From Rhabditophanes sp. KR3021 (taxonomy: Eukaryota; Nematoda; Chromadorea; Rhabditida; Alloionematidae), in NCBI GenBank assembly GCA_963281155.1, contig CAUJLY010000001.1, positions 186,001 to 250,000 of the forward strand: a stretch of DNA of 64,000 nt, read 5' to 3'. Position 1 is the stretch's first letter. Every line of letters begins with the position of its first letter. This document shows, one piece after another, positions 11,883 through 23,600 of this stretch. The position numbers and the translations under genes were made by a program. The notes beneath the pieces are model-generated. The model did no database searches. It was given only the letters and a program-made list of their open reading frames with translations, and was not told where the DNA came from.

Positions 11883-11891
11883 CTTTATATA
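11883..11891 (-). promoter_or_regulatory. TATA-like box
   Basis: TATATAAAG on the minus strand, 70 bp before the ATG of the IgGFc-like gene. The related pseudogene at 33142 has TATAAAAG at 33093-33100 at a similar distance, which supports a shared core promoter. Confidence 0.5.
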
Positions 11892-13304
11892 CATCACCGC
11901 TCACTCAATTGCCCTTTCATTACATCACATATTATCCGCCTTTATTTAATGATAAGGTTAATCATTTAGTAGTATGTGTTCTGGAATCACATCATAAACT
12001 TATAGTTTGCCCTTTTTTACTTTTTTTATTATGGAGATAAAATTGACTTTCCAATTTTAGGATATTTCTTGATGCACTTTTAATCATCAGGCATGATTGT
12101 TACTTTTTTGATATGATGAATAACTTTCCAATTATTCACCTCTCTGTGATCACCTTTTAATGTGAGTAATTTCTTAATTTGTAATCATAAGTAAATATCT
12201 CCTTTTAAGCATATTTTGGGTGGTGACAAGTGCAATTGACGGTAGGTTTTAGTTCTTTTTATTTAAATTGTGCTTAAGCTGGAGGAAGAATAAATAAAAG
12301 TGTTTAGTTATTCGATTGTGAAACTTTACAACTTTATTGACTATCAACAAATCCAAATGCCATTTTTTTATCAACCTCAACAAATATCAAACTCAATTTT
12401 TTTCATCAATCTCAATCTTTTTATTAGGAGTGAAGATAAATGCAGACAAGTTGATAACTAATTTTCATAATTTAAACTACTTGCTTTGTATCAATTTTAA
12501 GCTTTACAATTGACTCATCTCTTATGCCAAACAAAGACCCAAACATTCCTTTTTGACCCTTTTTCTAAATGATCAATTATGGATGATAGCCGGAACATAT
12601 TGTCCTTCATCTTCCAGTACGATTGAAATGGACGATAGTTGTCGTTTGTTTCATTTGTTCATAGTTATGATGTTGGGGAAGATAGTGGCGTTCAGGAGGT
12701 AATATATATTGTATAAAGATTGTTGTCATGAGCCACTTTTAATTAAAAATAGCATTTATTCCACCCAACACCAAAAAACATTCCAAAGGTACTTAAAGAT
12801 GGAGAAATGTAATCATTTTTTAAATATATTTTATCTGGGATTCAAGGCAAACAAAGATAAATAAATTGTTGAATGTAACTATCCTAAATATTATGCTTAT
12901 ACTTTTTACCACCATCCAATCTTAACAATTGGTCGTGAGGGAGATAACAAAACATGTCAAACATCATTTTTTCTTACCATATTAAAACAAACAAACCAAA
13001 TGGCAACTTTACCGACCCCAAACCTTCAACAACCAAAACTTATATTCTAAGGAAGGAGATGAAGTGAATTAGGTGAAAAAACAAACTTTTACCTTGGATC
13101 ATATAGCCAAATGAATGGGAAAACTTATTTACCTATTACTTTAATAACATTTTTTGTTTAAGTTTAATAATAAAAAAAATTTATTAAAATTAATACCTTC
13201 ATTGTATGAAATAAAAAAATAAATGTACATTGATATAAAAGGGTGCGATTTAATTGTGACGGGTCATTAAGAAAAGACAAGAAAGTGTGTATTGATAAAG
13301 TTGG
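11892..13304. other. Intergenic, no gene seen
   Basis: About 1.4 kb of AT-rich spacer between two paralogous minus-strand genes. Coding potential is low in all frames. Confidence 0.6.
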
Positions 13305-14150
13305 TTAATATTTTATTTTGTCTTCCACCATTCCACCTTCTATCCTGTTGCCTTGTCTGCCTACGACATAGGCGAGGTATGGGGCGGGTGAGTAGAAAGC
13401 ATGTACTCCTGGGACGGGGATTGTTATGATGTAAGCGGTGTATTTGGTTCCATTTCGGGAAGGAGGTATGGTTCGAACGTTTTTGGAAATTAATTTTTTG
13501 TTATCTAATGTGAATAGGGATGGTTTGACGTGGAAGTCAGTGTAAATTTCAAGCCAGTCACCACTATGGAATGTTACAAATTTTACTTGACCAATGAATT
13601 TATTGCTATTACCAGTATTGTCGTTACTTAGTGGTGAAACTTCACTTTTACCTTTATTGACTAGTTGGTCCATCATCAGACTATATAATGTAAAAGGTTC
13701 AACGTTGAGTGTATTGTGACTCTTCAATAAATATCTAGAAAGATATTGGCGGAGGTAACTTTTGTCATGGATTCTGATAAAAACATAGACATCTGAATAA
13801 GAAACAAAGGTAAGGTACGATTTACGAAGTTGAAGTTGATTGTCGTTATCTATGTACTTTGTCACATTCAAATCTGCAGGTCCTAATTGAAGCTAAAATG
13901 AAATAATTAAAAGTAATTAAAAAAAATAAATTACATTTGTTAATTGACCATCTTTCGAAACAACCAAATGAGATTGAGTCAACGAATAGGATGAACTATA
14001 TTCTTTAACTAAAACAGCAGCATCTGCTGCTTGGACAGGTAAGAAAGTTAAAGTGAGTTCATAATAATGGGGGTTCAATTGTTGTATGGATTGCCCATAC
14101 TTAAATACAAAAATGAATAACAAGCCAATAATTTTATTGGAAGTAACCAT
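13305..14150 (-). CDS. Secreted paralogue of the 10.2-11.8 kb surface protein, shortened
   Basis: Exons 14150..13935 and 13892..13305 give 267 aa. Signal peptide about 1-21. The N-terminal block (YYELTLTFLPV ... VLVKEYSS) aligns with IFIPIGGKSVLVTITYFS of the upstream paralogue, the intron sits at the matching place after the first block, and the end (YIITIPVPGVHAFYSPAPYLAYVVG) aligns with IIQIPTQGIHTFSCGGNYIAYAIG. The middle region is much shorter and the Thr/Pro stalk and GPI-type tail are absent, so this copy would be freely secreted. Function unknown. TATTTAAAAGG at 14185-14195 on the minus strand may be its TATA box. Confidence 0.72.
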
Positions 14151-14850
14151 GATTGTCTATTTGCTTAATAACTAAAAATATTCACCTTTTAAATACCATC
14201 TTGTGTCAAAAACTTTGAAACATAAAGATAAGGCATGAGCAATAATAAGGCAACGAAAAGTAATTAATATTGTGATGAAATTAAACAATATCAACATTAT
14301 TTAACTATCAAAACTCAATCGCTCATAATAAAAATCGGTACAAAAGAACCAGTTAATTTTGTTTGAAGCCCCACACAAATCAAGGTATGGCGTTGATTAA
14401 AAGTTATTATGGAAAAGGTGGAATCTTGAGTCGGACACCTTTATCAGTCATAAGAGCATTCAATATAGCAAAGATCAAGTTTACAATAATTCTGATGAAA
14501 GAAGGCACCTTTTTATATGGTATTAAATGTTAATTTGGATATTACACATTTTATTAACAATCCTAAATGTTGTCGCCTAAAGCTTATTAAACTTTATTTT
14601 CTTCCATCTAATTTATTCAAACCAATGTCTAATATTTTGTACCGAACAATTTTTGTAACAAATTACAAATGATAGGCAATTTGTGGACAATTTGTACTAA
14701 CCATACTTTAACTACAAATTAGTTATAATAGATAACACAATAATTAAGGGTGCAATACGATAAAGCATTTATTAATCTCTTTAAAGAACAAAGTATATAC
14801 CACTTCCACAAAAACCATTTTTTAATAAATATTGAAAGATGATAATCATT
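14151..14850. other. Intergenic, no gene seen
   Basis: 0.7 kb of AT-rich sequence. Holds the possible TATA box of the preceding gene at 14185-14195; nothing else recognised. Confidence 0.6.
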
Positions 14851-15393
14851 TTACATTCTTTGAACAAATACGTTTGATAAGTAAGTTGCTACTAAGACTA
14901 AGGAATTGAAGAGTTTTCCTTCATTGCTTGATACTTTAGATGCACTGTTTGGAGATACATTGTTTGCAGATTCACTGTTTGCAGATTCACTGTTTGGAGA
15001 TGCACTGTTTGGAGATTCACTGTTTGGAGATGCACTTCTTGAAGGTTCGCGTATTTGTTTATTGCAATAATCTGTGTTACACATGATCTCATACTTTTTT
15101 ATATCTTCATCATTCACTTTTTCAAATAAACATCCTGATCTTCTCGATGTTATTGAATTGTGTGTTCTAGATAACACGTAGCATGCGATTCCGTGACATG
15201 TTTCTGAGCAAGTTTCGTTGGAAGCTTTACATTTGTAGCAAGTAACTTTTTTACCTACAATAATACCATCATATTTTGTCAATTAATTATTTAACTTACC
15301 TTCTTCAAGCTCCGCATCTCTTCTGAATCTAGTATAGGAATAGGCATCAATAAATAAATAAAATAACACCATCCAAATGAAGCACAATTTCAT
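14851..15393 (-). CDS. ET-module / three-finger-like small surface protein
   Basis: Exons 15393..15300 and 15254..14851 give 165 aa. A signal peptide (1-20) is followed by a short basic stretch, then a cysteine module CYKC ... CSETC ... ACYV ... SGCLFE ... MCNTDYCN. Its C-x2-C start and terminal C-x4-CN match the nematode ET module and the wider Ly6/three-finger fold. A Ser/Asn/Pro/Glu repeat linker and a hydrophobic C-terminal tail follow, as in GPI-anchored members. ET-module proteins are secreted or surface proteins of mostly unknown role. The reading was extended to the upstream exon because it supplies the signal peptide and keeps frame. Confidence 0.78.
14938..15036. repeat. 18-bp coding tandem repeat
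   Basis: Five to six imperfect 18-bp units, core GCACTGTTTGGAGATTCA, encoding the six-residue Ser-Pro/Ala-Asn-Ser-Glu/Ala-Ser linker of the ET-module protein. Units alternate between two variants, suggesting growth by 36-bp duplications. Confidence 0.8.
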
Positions 15394-16604
15394 GTCTACG
15401 ATAAATGAATTAATGTATTTTTGCAAAAATATTTGCGTTTGTTCGAATGATGAAATAAGTTAAAGACTTTTGTTTGATTAATTTTCTGATACAAAAGGAC
15501 ATCAAACAAATATTTCAAAAGACATGTTTGTAGGTAGTAGGTTTAATGGGATTTAACAAACAAAAGGTGTCTTAAATTTTGCAACATACTCTAGATGTTA
15601 TTAAAGATAACTTCATCATAATTTACTCAAACCAAATGATGAATCACTCGGTGACTCATTAACCACCCAATCTACAAATTTATGAATATTTGAAGGACGA
15701 ATTTATTTTTATACACACCGTTAGCATTCCAATCAAGTTTTTGATGTCAAAAATATGAACTGACACACTTATGCAAATAATAAAGTAAATCTTTTTTTAT
15801 ATAATAATTGCACCTATATCAATTCAAATGACTTTTATTTAATGAATCGCCAACCAAATCAATTGAATGCTTGAGCATATCACTTTTATGCATATGAACA
15901 TGATGTGTTATCACTTCCTGAATAAAGCACCACTCCCATTTACTTTTATGTTACCGAATTACTTAACTTGACAATAAATATGCTTGCTATGTATCTTTTT
16001 ATTGAATGTTTGCATCAATAACCTCAAACTACAAAACAACAAGAATATTCTTTAATTGTGGCACGTCATTTAATTTTTTAAAATTGATAATTAATTAAAT
16101 ATGTAATGAACCAATTTGGAATTACCAAAAAGTCCAGACACACTTGCCAATCAATCAACTTATTTACTCTCTCATATGAACTTTGAATCTTTAGGTGAAT
16201 GGAGGATTTTTAATTAGATTTCTTAACATCCATCACATATATTCAAAAACATTGTCTCTTAAACTTTTTTACCCAGTTAATTAATCAAATTTCTTTTTCA
16301 TATTCTTACTCTCACTTCTTACGACTATTCATTTTTAATTTGCAGTAAGACATGCCATTATTTCACATTCACTTTCACAACATTCCAATTATACTAGTGA
16401 GATGTGTTGCAACTAGAGGATTATACCAAGACATTAAATGTCCTATTCTTTATCCTGTACTTGTAAACCTTTTGCATTAAGATTCCATTCAATTAAGACT
16501 TTAATTGAAGCTGATGATGTTGCTCACAACTCTCATCCCAACATTTTACATCATTTTTATTTCCTTACTTACCACCTCACACATTTTCAGACACTTACTT
16601 GACC
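15394..16604. other. Intergenic region upstream of the globin gene
   Basis: 1.2 kb AT-rich spacer. At its right end ACATTTTCAG (16581-16590) lies 14 nt before the globin ATG without a matching donor, the form of a trans-splice acceptor. No other feature seen. Confidence 0.55.
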
Positions 16605-17400
16605 ATGGGTAAACTCTTATCAAAAAAGAAAGTAGATCCAGATCTAACTTTGGGAGAAATTGAGGCTATTCGTGACATCTGGATAAGGTACTTTTCCACC
16701 CCAATTCATTCTAATCATCTTCATAGGGCCAAAAACAACAACGTCGGCCGTAAGATACTTCTCACCTTAATAATCAAAAGACCAAAGTTCGCTGAATACT
16801 TTGGCATTGGGTCTGAAGATATAGATCAAAAGGAATTGCTTCAGAAGAGGGAATTTCAGCTACAAGCTCATCGCATTCAAGGTTTTCTGGATACTGCCGT
16901 TGGCAGCTTGGGATATTGCCCAATTTCGAGTATATACGACATGGCTCATCGGTGAATTGTCATTTAATTTTAATATATTAATATATTTTAGAATTGGCCA
17001 AATTCATTTTTATAAAGGAGTCAATTTTGGAGCTGACAATGTAAGTTCTACACCCACCACAACTTAATCCCTTTCCAGTGGTTAGTATTCAAGAAAGTAA
17101 CTGTAGACGAGGTTACCAAAATAAAATTTGACAAAGATGGCAAAGCAGCAAAACGAGAAAGCTCAACGGATGATGTTACTCCTGACTATACGGTAGCAGA
17201 CATTGGTTCTATCAATGAAATGTATGAAACTCAAAATTGTCTTGCCAGACTTGGGTGGAATAAGTTCATGACGGTCATCGTTCGTGAGATGAAGAGAGGT
17301 GGGCGATTTAGTCAATTTTAGACACTTATTAATAATATTGCATCTAGGTTTTCTTGAGGAAGCAATGCGCAACTGCAAGGAAGACGAAGTTAATGTCTAA
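16605..17400 (+). CDS. Globin with a myristoylation-type N-terminus
   Basis: Exons 16605..16687, 16727..16951, 16992..17040, 17079..17298, 17348..17400 give 209 aa. The globin fold is recognisable from IWIRAKNN (helix A), FAEYFG (CD corner), FQLQAHRIQGFLDTAVG (helix E, with Gln at the likely distal E7 position), IGQIHFYKGV (proximal His F8) and a Trp/Phe pair in helix G. The N-terminus MGKLLSKKK fits an N-myristoylation signal: Gly2, Ser6 and a basic cluster. Acylated, membrane-bound globins are known in nematodes (GLB-26) and vertebrates (globin X) and are linked to redox signalling. The first ATG in context was used; an in-frame TTG two codons earlier is not needed. Nematode globins are many and diverse, so orthology is not assigned. 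Confidence 0.88.
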
Positions 17401-17579
17401 TTTCAATGCTGTCTGAAATGCTTCTTACCTGCTTTACTGCTTATTATGTATTTAAAATGTGCTTTATATCATTAAAATAAAATGCTTTACATACAAAAAA
17501 AGTATCCAAAATGATTCTTAAGCAAACAAAATTTAATTTAAAATGTATCAACAAAAAATTTACAATCAAAAGGTATAAA

Positions 17580-20500
17580 TTATCCTCCAAACATAATATG
17601 TGTTTTGCTTTTGCCACTTTCCATCTTGACACCAGGAGAAGCTCTTTTGCCGATCAACTTTCTCCTCACTATGTAATGTTCAACAAAAACAAGCAGAAGT
17701 GAAGTTAAGATGCAGACGGCAAATACTATTTTGGCCCAGGTGGGGATAAAATGTTGGGGTGGATTTCCATTAGTTGCCTGAAAATTATCTTTACATATAC
17801 TCAAATTAACGCTACAAACATTCACTTTTCAAGTTTTTAGTAAAAGGTAATTTTGCATCTTACACCAGACTGACTAGGAAATTGCCCTGTCTTTTGCTCA
17901 TTACCTAATCGCCCAGCATTTATTGTTCCACCACGATCACCAGAGTATGTCGTTAATCTCACAAACATGGAAATGTTTAGGACAATAGAGTGGATAACTT
18001 GGAATAGGTTGACTAACCTCAAAATAGTAAGCATGTCCCGACAATCGAAAGTACACCAACTACTCAACTGACTAAAAAAATGAGATGCTCATTTGAAGTG
18101 GTGTAAGTTTGGACCAAATAAAATACATTTAGGAAAACTACAAATGTGGGGTGGAGGTGGTGGCATTTTCTTAATTAATATCTATGGTCCAGGGTAAGTT
18201 CGATGTCAATCACAAAGATTTATGTTATATTTTAAATGTCTCCATTCAAAAGTACTGCCTCCTAACTTTGCCCCTACACAATTAAAAGAAGAAAATGATG
18301 AATCAAGTGCCTTTCTCCAAGTTTATTCAGATATTCCCTATACTTTACCTCCGCCGCACCACCACTTGGTTGAAGAATAAGACTAATGATAATGCCTACA
18401 AAGATATTCTTGCCGATGCCATTGAGCCTAACCTTACTACACTGGTATGGAGGAGAGTTGGTCAGAAGTAGGAAGTTTCCCTCATCGGACTGTCCCCCCA
18501 AAAACTACTCCATCTGGGTACTATGTCAATTTCTATTCGGATTTTCATTTGTGGGACAAAACACTTTGTAGGTTACCGAATGGACTACTTCTCAACCAAA
18601 CAGTCAAATGGGAGTGGGAAAGAGGTACTTCGGTTAGGTGATGGAATTGTTGATGCTCATCAATCAAATGCCTGTGCAAGTCAAACGGTTCGAGTATCGG
18701 CTTCATCAATTGTCAGCTACACAAAAGTTGGATTTAAATGGCAATTTTACGATTAACTTTATAGTTTTCTATTAATTTTAATAAATATTCTGTAATACCT
18801 GCCAAACCCGTAATGCTTTTCCAAGTTGATCAATCAGATCCACAATGACCAAAGCTATATGCATATCTAAACAAAAGAATAATTGCCTTTTAACGATCTA
18901 AGACTCACTTTGGTTAATCGCAGTAGCTGTTTCTAGTTGTATGTTACTTAAGTACCCTCTTAATTCTTCATTCTCCGTATGGATGATGACAGAAGGAATT
19001 TTTCTATTATCATTAGCCAACCCATCAACCACAACCAACACAAAAATATTGTTGAATCTGTCTTTGGAATGATCAGGACATCTTTGCTGATTATCACGAA
19101 TCATTGCCCTTGAAAACCAACGGTTATGAATAATATGAGCATAAGTCTAAAAAATCATTTTATTTCAATAGAAATTTAAACATACCCTCGCATAAGTTTT
19201 GTAGCTATTGACAAATCTTTCTAATTTGATTTTATCCATTCTTGGACCGCATTCATCATCGAACATACACCCATAACTGGAAATATAATTGTGTCATTTG
19301 TCACCTCAAAGGAAATAACATTTTTTTAATATTTTGGAGGGGAGTGTGATGTTGGTGCTTACTTGAAAGGAATCTTTTTACTCTCACATACATTTAATAC
19401 ACTTCCCATTTAAAACAACTCACACCAAACTATTGTCAATGCCACTTCAATTATTGGAAAGCACAAAACTCCGGACAATGAAGATCCAAACCTCCCATTA
19501 TTGGTTTCCCAAAATGTGCTAGTAAGAAACTAGCTCTTTTTACTTATAAATATTTTACAATAAATATACACGAAGGATCTTTTCTAATAAAGTGGCCTGT
19601 CAATTTTTATAATTTAAAGGATATTTGGGTGGATGTATTTACTTGATTGCAATTTTATAATTTAAATGATATTTGGGTGGATGTATTTATTTGATTGCAA
19701 AAAAGACATTGATATGAAGGAGGGTGTATTAAGTAAAGTCAAAATAAACTACATCGGTCGTATGAATCGAACTCAGATATTACGATTCCTTATTTTTTAA
19801 AGTAACTATTTAATAGGACTATGATATCTATTCTCACTTCAGTATGTCAACTTACGTTAAAAATGCAAACTCAAATCAGACATCGATGTCATAATGGCCC
19901 CAAATAAATTGAACTGTGTCACTAGAAATGAAGCTGATGATACTTTTATCAGTTTCTCTCTCACAATTTATTTGTTGATAGAGAATATGACAAAAATGTA
20001 AATGACTTGTTTTGTATGAGTTACTTAATATTAAGAGTGCATTCTTTAAATATAAAAGGAGAATGTATGTCATGAAGTGTGGTAATATTAGGGCTTGGAT
20101 CATAAGCACTACGAATGTTTAGTAATAGTCTTGCATTACTTATGTCCTTTCCCTTTTTTATGATTAAAGTTTTGATGTACTTTTGATAATTAAATGTTAT
20201 TTGTTCCTAAATTACCCTTCCTGATCACTGTAAACTTCCTTAATTGTGGAAGGTGCAGCTAATTGTTTGACAACAACGATGCCAATAGCTGGAGCAATTG
20301 TATTGTTGACTGGATTATAAATTTGAAATGCTTTTTCATGTTTTGTGTAAGCTTTTGATAGTTCACTTACTTGGGAATGGAATATTTGTCCGTGCAAGTC
20401 GCAAATATAGGGGACTTGAGGATCAATTAAGCAGTGCGATTTAAACTAAATCAAAAGAGATAATGTTTTTAAATGGATTATTACTTACATTTTCAGGATC

Positions 20501-20644
20501 CGTCAATTGTGTTGGAAATTGACAGGGTTGAAAAAAGGGAGGCTGGGGATAATTTCCGTGGCCATGACTTACATCGCTGCAAATATTTATTACCAAACAT
20601 AAAATATTTAAAACGATTAACAAGCCCCTATTTTGAAAATTCAT
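17580..20644 (-). CDS. TPM-domain (MOLO-1-like) single-pass membrane protein
   Basis: Eight exons in frame: 20644..20489, 20445..20216, 19276..19186, 19146..18909, 18866..18799, 18067..18018, 17957..17864, 17777..17580; 374 aa. Signal peptide 1-23; then CQFPTQL, CLIDPQVPYICD and an IAPAIGIVVVKQL strand, then GCMFDDECGPRMD, TYAHIIHNRWFSRAM, NNIFVLVVVDGLAND, LPSVIIHT-like PSVIIHTENEELRGYLSNIQ and an IVDLIDQLGKAL helix, resembling extracellular TPM-fold proteins. A Ser/Gly-rich linker, one transmembrane helix (about 310-335) and a basic cytoplasmic tail end it. In C. elegans, MOLO-1 of this fold is an auxiliary subunit of levamisole-sensitive acetylcholine receptors; a receptor-modulating role here is inference. 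Exon 6 (50 bp) is the least certain. Introns 2 (939 bp) and 5 (731 bp) are large. Confidence 0.68.
18260..18770 (+). other. GC-richer block inside a host intron, possible nested gene
   Basis: This block lies in the 731-bp intron of the TPM-domain gene and is visibly richer in G+C than the surrounding introns and spacers. Several long frames on the + strand look protein-like, for example one containing NDNAYKDILADAIEPNLTTL, one containing YYVNFYSDFHLWDKTL that can be spliced (donor 18624, 56-bp intron, acceptor 18680) to FEYRLHQLSATQKLDLNG, and one ending VSYTKVGFKWQFYD. A 51-bp intron GTACTATG...TTTGTAG (18519-18570) is also possible. AATAAA follows at 18780. The frames conflict and I could not build one continuous product or recognise a family. 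A minus-strand frame in the same block (starting at a Met near 18699) is also open. Confidence 0.35.
19277..20215. other. Large intron 2 of the TPM-domain gene
   Basis: 939-bp intron bounded by GGGTAATT and TTTCCAG on the minus strand; frame is preserved across it (codon GG/T). It holds the tandem duplication at 19601-19697. No convincing gene inside. Confidence 0.6.
19601..19697. repeat. 48-bp tandem duplication
   Basis: Two adjacent copies (19601-19649 and 19650-19697) of a sequence with core GATATTTGGGTGGATGTATT, differing at only a few positions. It lies in intron 2 of the TPM-domain gene and looks recent. Confidence 0.85.
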
Positions 20645-23600
20645 TAAATGTATATGATTGCTTCCTTATAATTTCTTTTTTCAATCATTGAATACTTTAA
20701 TACTTATGCAATATCAATAATAATATTTGTGTCAACTGAAATTAAATTGCCGTAAATATATTTTTAAACAACCCAAAAATGTCGCGCGCCATCATAAAAG
20801 TTTTAGTTTGTGGGGAAGGTTAACCACACAACAAATTATCCATTTTTAACAATGGCATTGCTCTTTGTAAGTAAATTTAAAGCATAAACTAAATATCATT
20901 TCTTCGTGTTACTGCCCAAGATTGCAACATTTTCGAAGTTTATGGTTATCATTACTCTTCCCACACCAGACTCCCTTCTTTCTTCATATCCTTTAAACTG
21001 TTAACTTAGGAACAATACTAATGCTAAGCCTTTTCCTCTAAGATTCATTTACAAACATAAAAATACTTAAAAGCATCCCATTCTTGAATCAAAAATTAAC
21101 TCTTTATCTGAAAATGGACCCAATAATCTTATCATCAATTTAATCCAATTCATCTAACATCATCTTAGGCATATATTTATTTGTATTTGGCACTTATGTA
21201 TTTCCCTACTTTAAAAGCATACCAGAATATTGCACCGACACATCCATCCACACCACAATTATTAGACACCAACAAATAGACAAAAGGCATTTGATGGGAG
21301 GTTTTGTTAATTGGTACTCCTACATATCAATAATCTATTATATCTTTTCTTTAGAAAGAAACAAAAAAGAAGGATATTTAGAAGTTGAAGAATGAATGTT
21401 GGGAGACAAAGCTTCAAATACTAAGCTAAAGATTTATGTAAATATTAAATTTCAAACAAAACCTAAATCCATAAAGAAAAATGATTTAGGTGAAATATGG
21501 ACGCTTTGTTTGGAAATACATTGTTAAGGATTAGGTAGGCCGTAGATGGCTCAATAAAATGAGTAAGATACATGGGTCAAAGTTTTGTCAACTAAAATAG
21601 TGCACTAATACATCCCCCTGGTATCTATTAATCATTACCACAAACAGGAAGAACATTAAATTCTCAACACACACCTTTTAATAACCATTTGGTGTGTCAA
21701 AAAATTATCAGCATACAAAAAAAGGTGCCATGTTCTCAAAAGCAAGAGCTATTTTTTTGGCATCTACAACATAAATAAAAGAGTTAATTTGCATCATTTG
21801 AAATAAATATTTTATCCATGCCATGTACTAACTTCCAAAAAAAGAACATTATCATGATGTTGGTTGGATAAAATACGGGCTAACCATAAAATGACTTGGT
21901 AACACATAAATATCAAAACTTAATACGTTTGTTTTTGATTTTTGGCATCAAACTTAATCTAATTTACTCTTTAATAGGCACCATACTTTGTTGTCAACGA
22001 AAAATATTAATAATAATATGCATACTTTCAACAATTTTTGGTACTTGAATAAAAATGTTGGAATAATTTAAAAATGATTGATGAGACTTTATTATTTTAA
22101 CAACATTTTAATTAGATGAATATTTTAAGTAAATGTAAGAGATATTTCACAATATATTCATCTATATTTGTTAATTTCATCCCTTAATACATCTGACAAG
22201 AGGAAGTGGTTTCTCATTAAGTCATAATTTCATCAAATCATATCGTAACAACAACTTTTTCCCCTTTCAATTTATTCATCCAAACTCTTTTTTGGACTCC
22301 AAAAATGTCTTCTTTTTGGCACCACAAATATATATATACTTACTTTTACTGATTGACACCCAACCCCCTACCAAATTTAATCAAAAAAGCAAGAAAAAGT
22401 TCTATTTTTTGCCACAACTACTTTTGAACAAAGTTGTTTGTGGTGTAGTTTAATACAATAAACTTCATAAAAAATATTTTTTAACGAACGGGTTTTGGCT
22501 TAATAGAAGATAAATATGATGCTTTTAATGGTAGAGTTGACCACAACCGCAACACTATCACCCAAACAACCTCACACACATAATCATAATAAATATCAAA
22601 ATGCTAATTCTTGCCCACCCTGTCTTTGTTGAGAGGATATATATATTTGGATGGATGCTTAAAAAGGAAAAAATAGATGGTTGAGGAGGTTACCATTGAC
22701 ATTACCCATTTATTTATAAACATCCTATTTAGTTTGTCTCATCAATCATTAATCTAAACCTTCCAAAATAAAATATAAAACAATTTTAAAATAGTTCCAA
22801 ATGAAGGTGGTCAATGAAAGTTGTAGAAAATTATTTTACTAAAATAACATTTCAAAAGCCCCACAACACTTTCTTTTCCCGAATTTTAGATAGAAAAGAC
22901 GATGACAATACAATTAATAAATAGACGATGTTCTTAAATGGATATACCAGGGATATACTTTCGTGGAAATGTGCTTTATATGCATTTATGTAAGTTGTTT
23001 TGTTCACTTCTGAATATATCCATTTCTCAATAACTTGACAAATCAGGGGATATTTTGTAGTTTCGATTCAAAGAAGATACAATAAATGGTATGAATGTAC
23101 ATCAAAATGCTTAAATATCTAAAAAGAGACGCATAATATGGGCAAATAAAAAAAAGATGTCTCTGAGTGTAATTGATAAAAACAAAGTTTCCTCCTACCA
23201 TTACCCCTAAATATTTATTGTTATGCCAAGTTACAAGTAAAATAATTGTACTATAAATAAATACTTTCCAAAACATGTAATTGTCAATACTTGGCATCAA
23301 TGGCAAAGTATTTTGTTTCTGTGTCACAAAGTTTAGTAATTAATGTGGCAGGTGGATATATGCCAATTCATTAAGTTGCTTGGGGTAGTTATTTAATATG
23401 CATGAATTTGAATCACTTTTGTGGCAGGCCTAGGTATAAATTTTAGATAAATTGCGCAAATGAAGGCATTTTTAGAAAGTCTCTTTAATGCCATTTCATA
23501 GTAAGCCCCTTTAATGAAGCTATTAATGGACAAAAGAATATATCTAAACATCAAACGTATATCTATAAATAATTAAGAATCATAAATACACACAACTCAC

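Noticed and set aside
17163..17378. 71-codon minus frame across the globin gene
   Set aside because: Antisense shadow of globin exons 4 and 5.
19876..20109. 77-codon minus frame
   Set aside because: Low-complexity hydrophobic composition, no signal peptide pattern; sits in intron 2 of the TPM-domain gene.
23043..23327. 94-codon minus frame in the desert
   Set aside because: Composition is that of random AT-rich DNA (many Tyr, Ile, Phe, Asn); no splice or start context.
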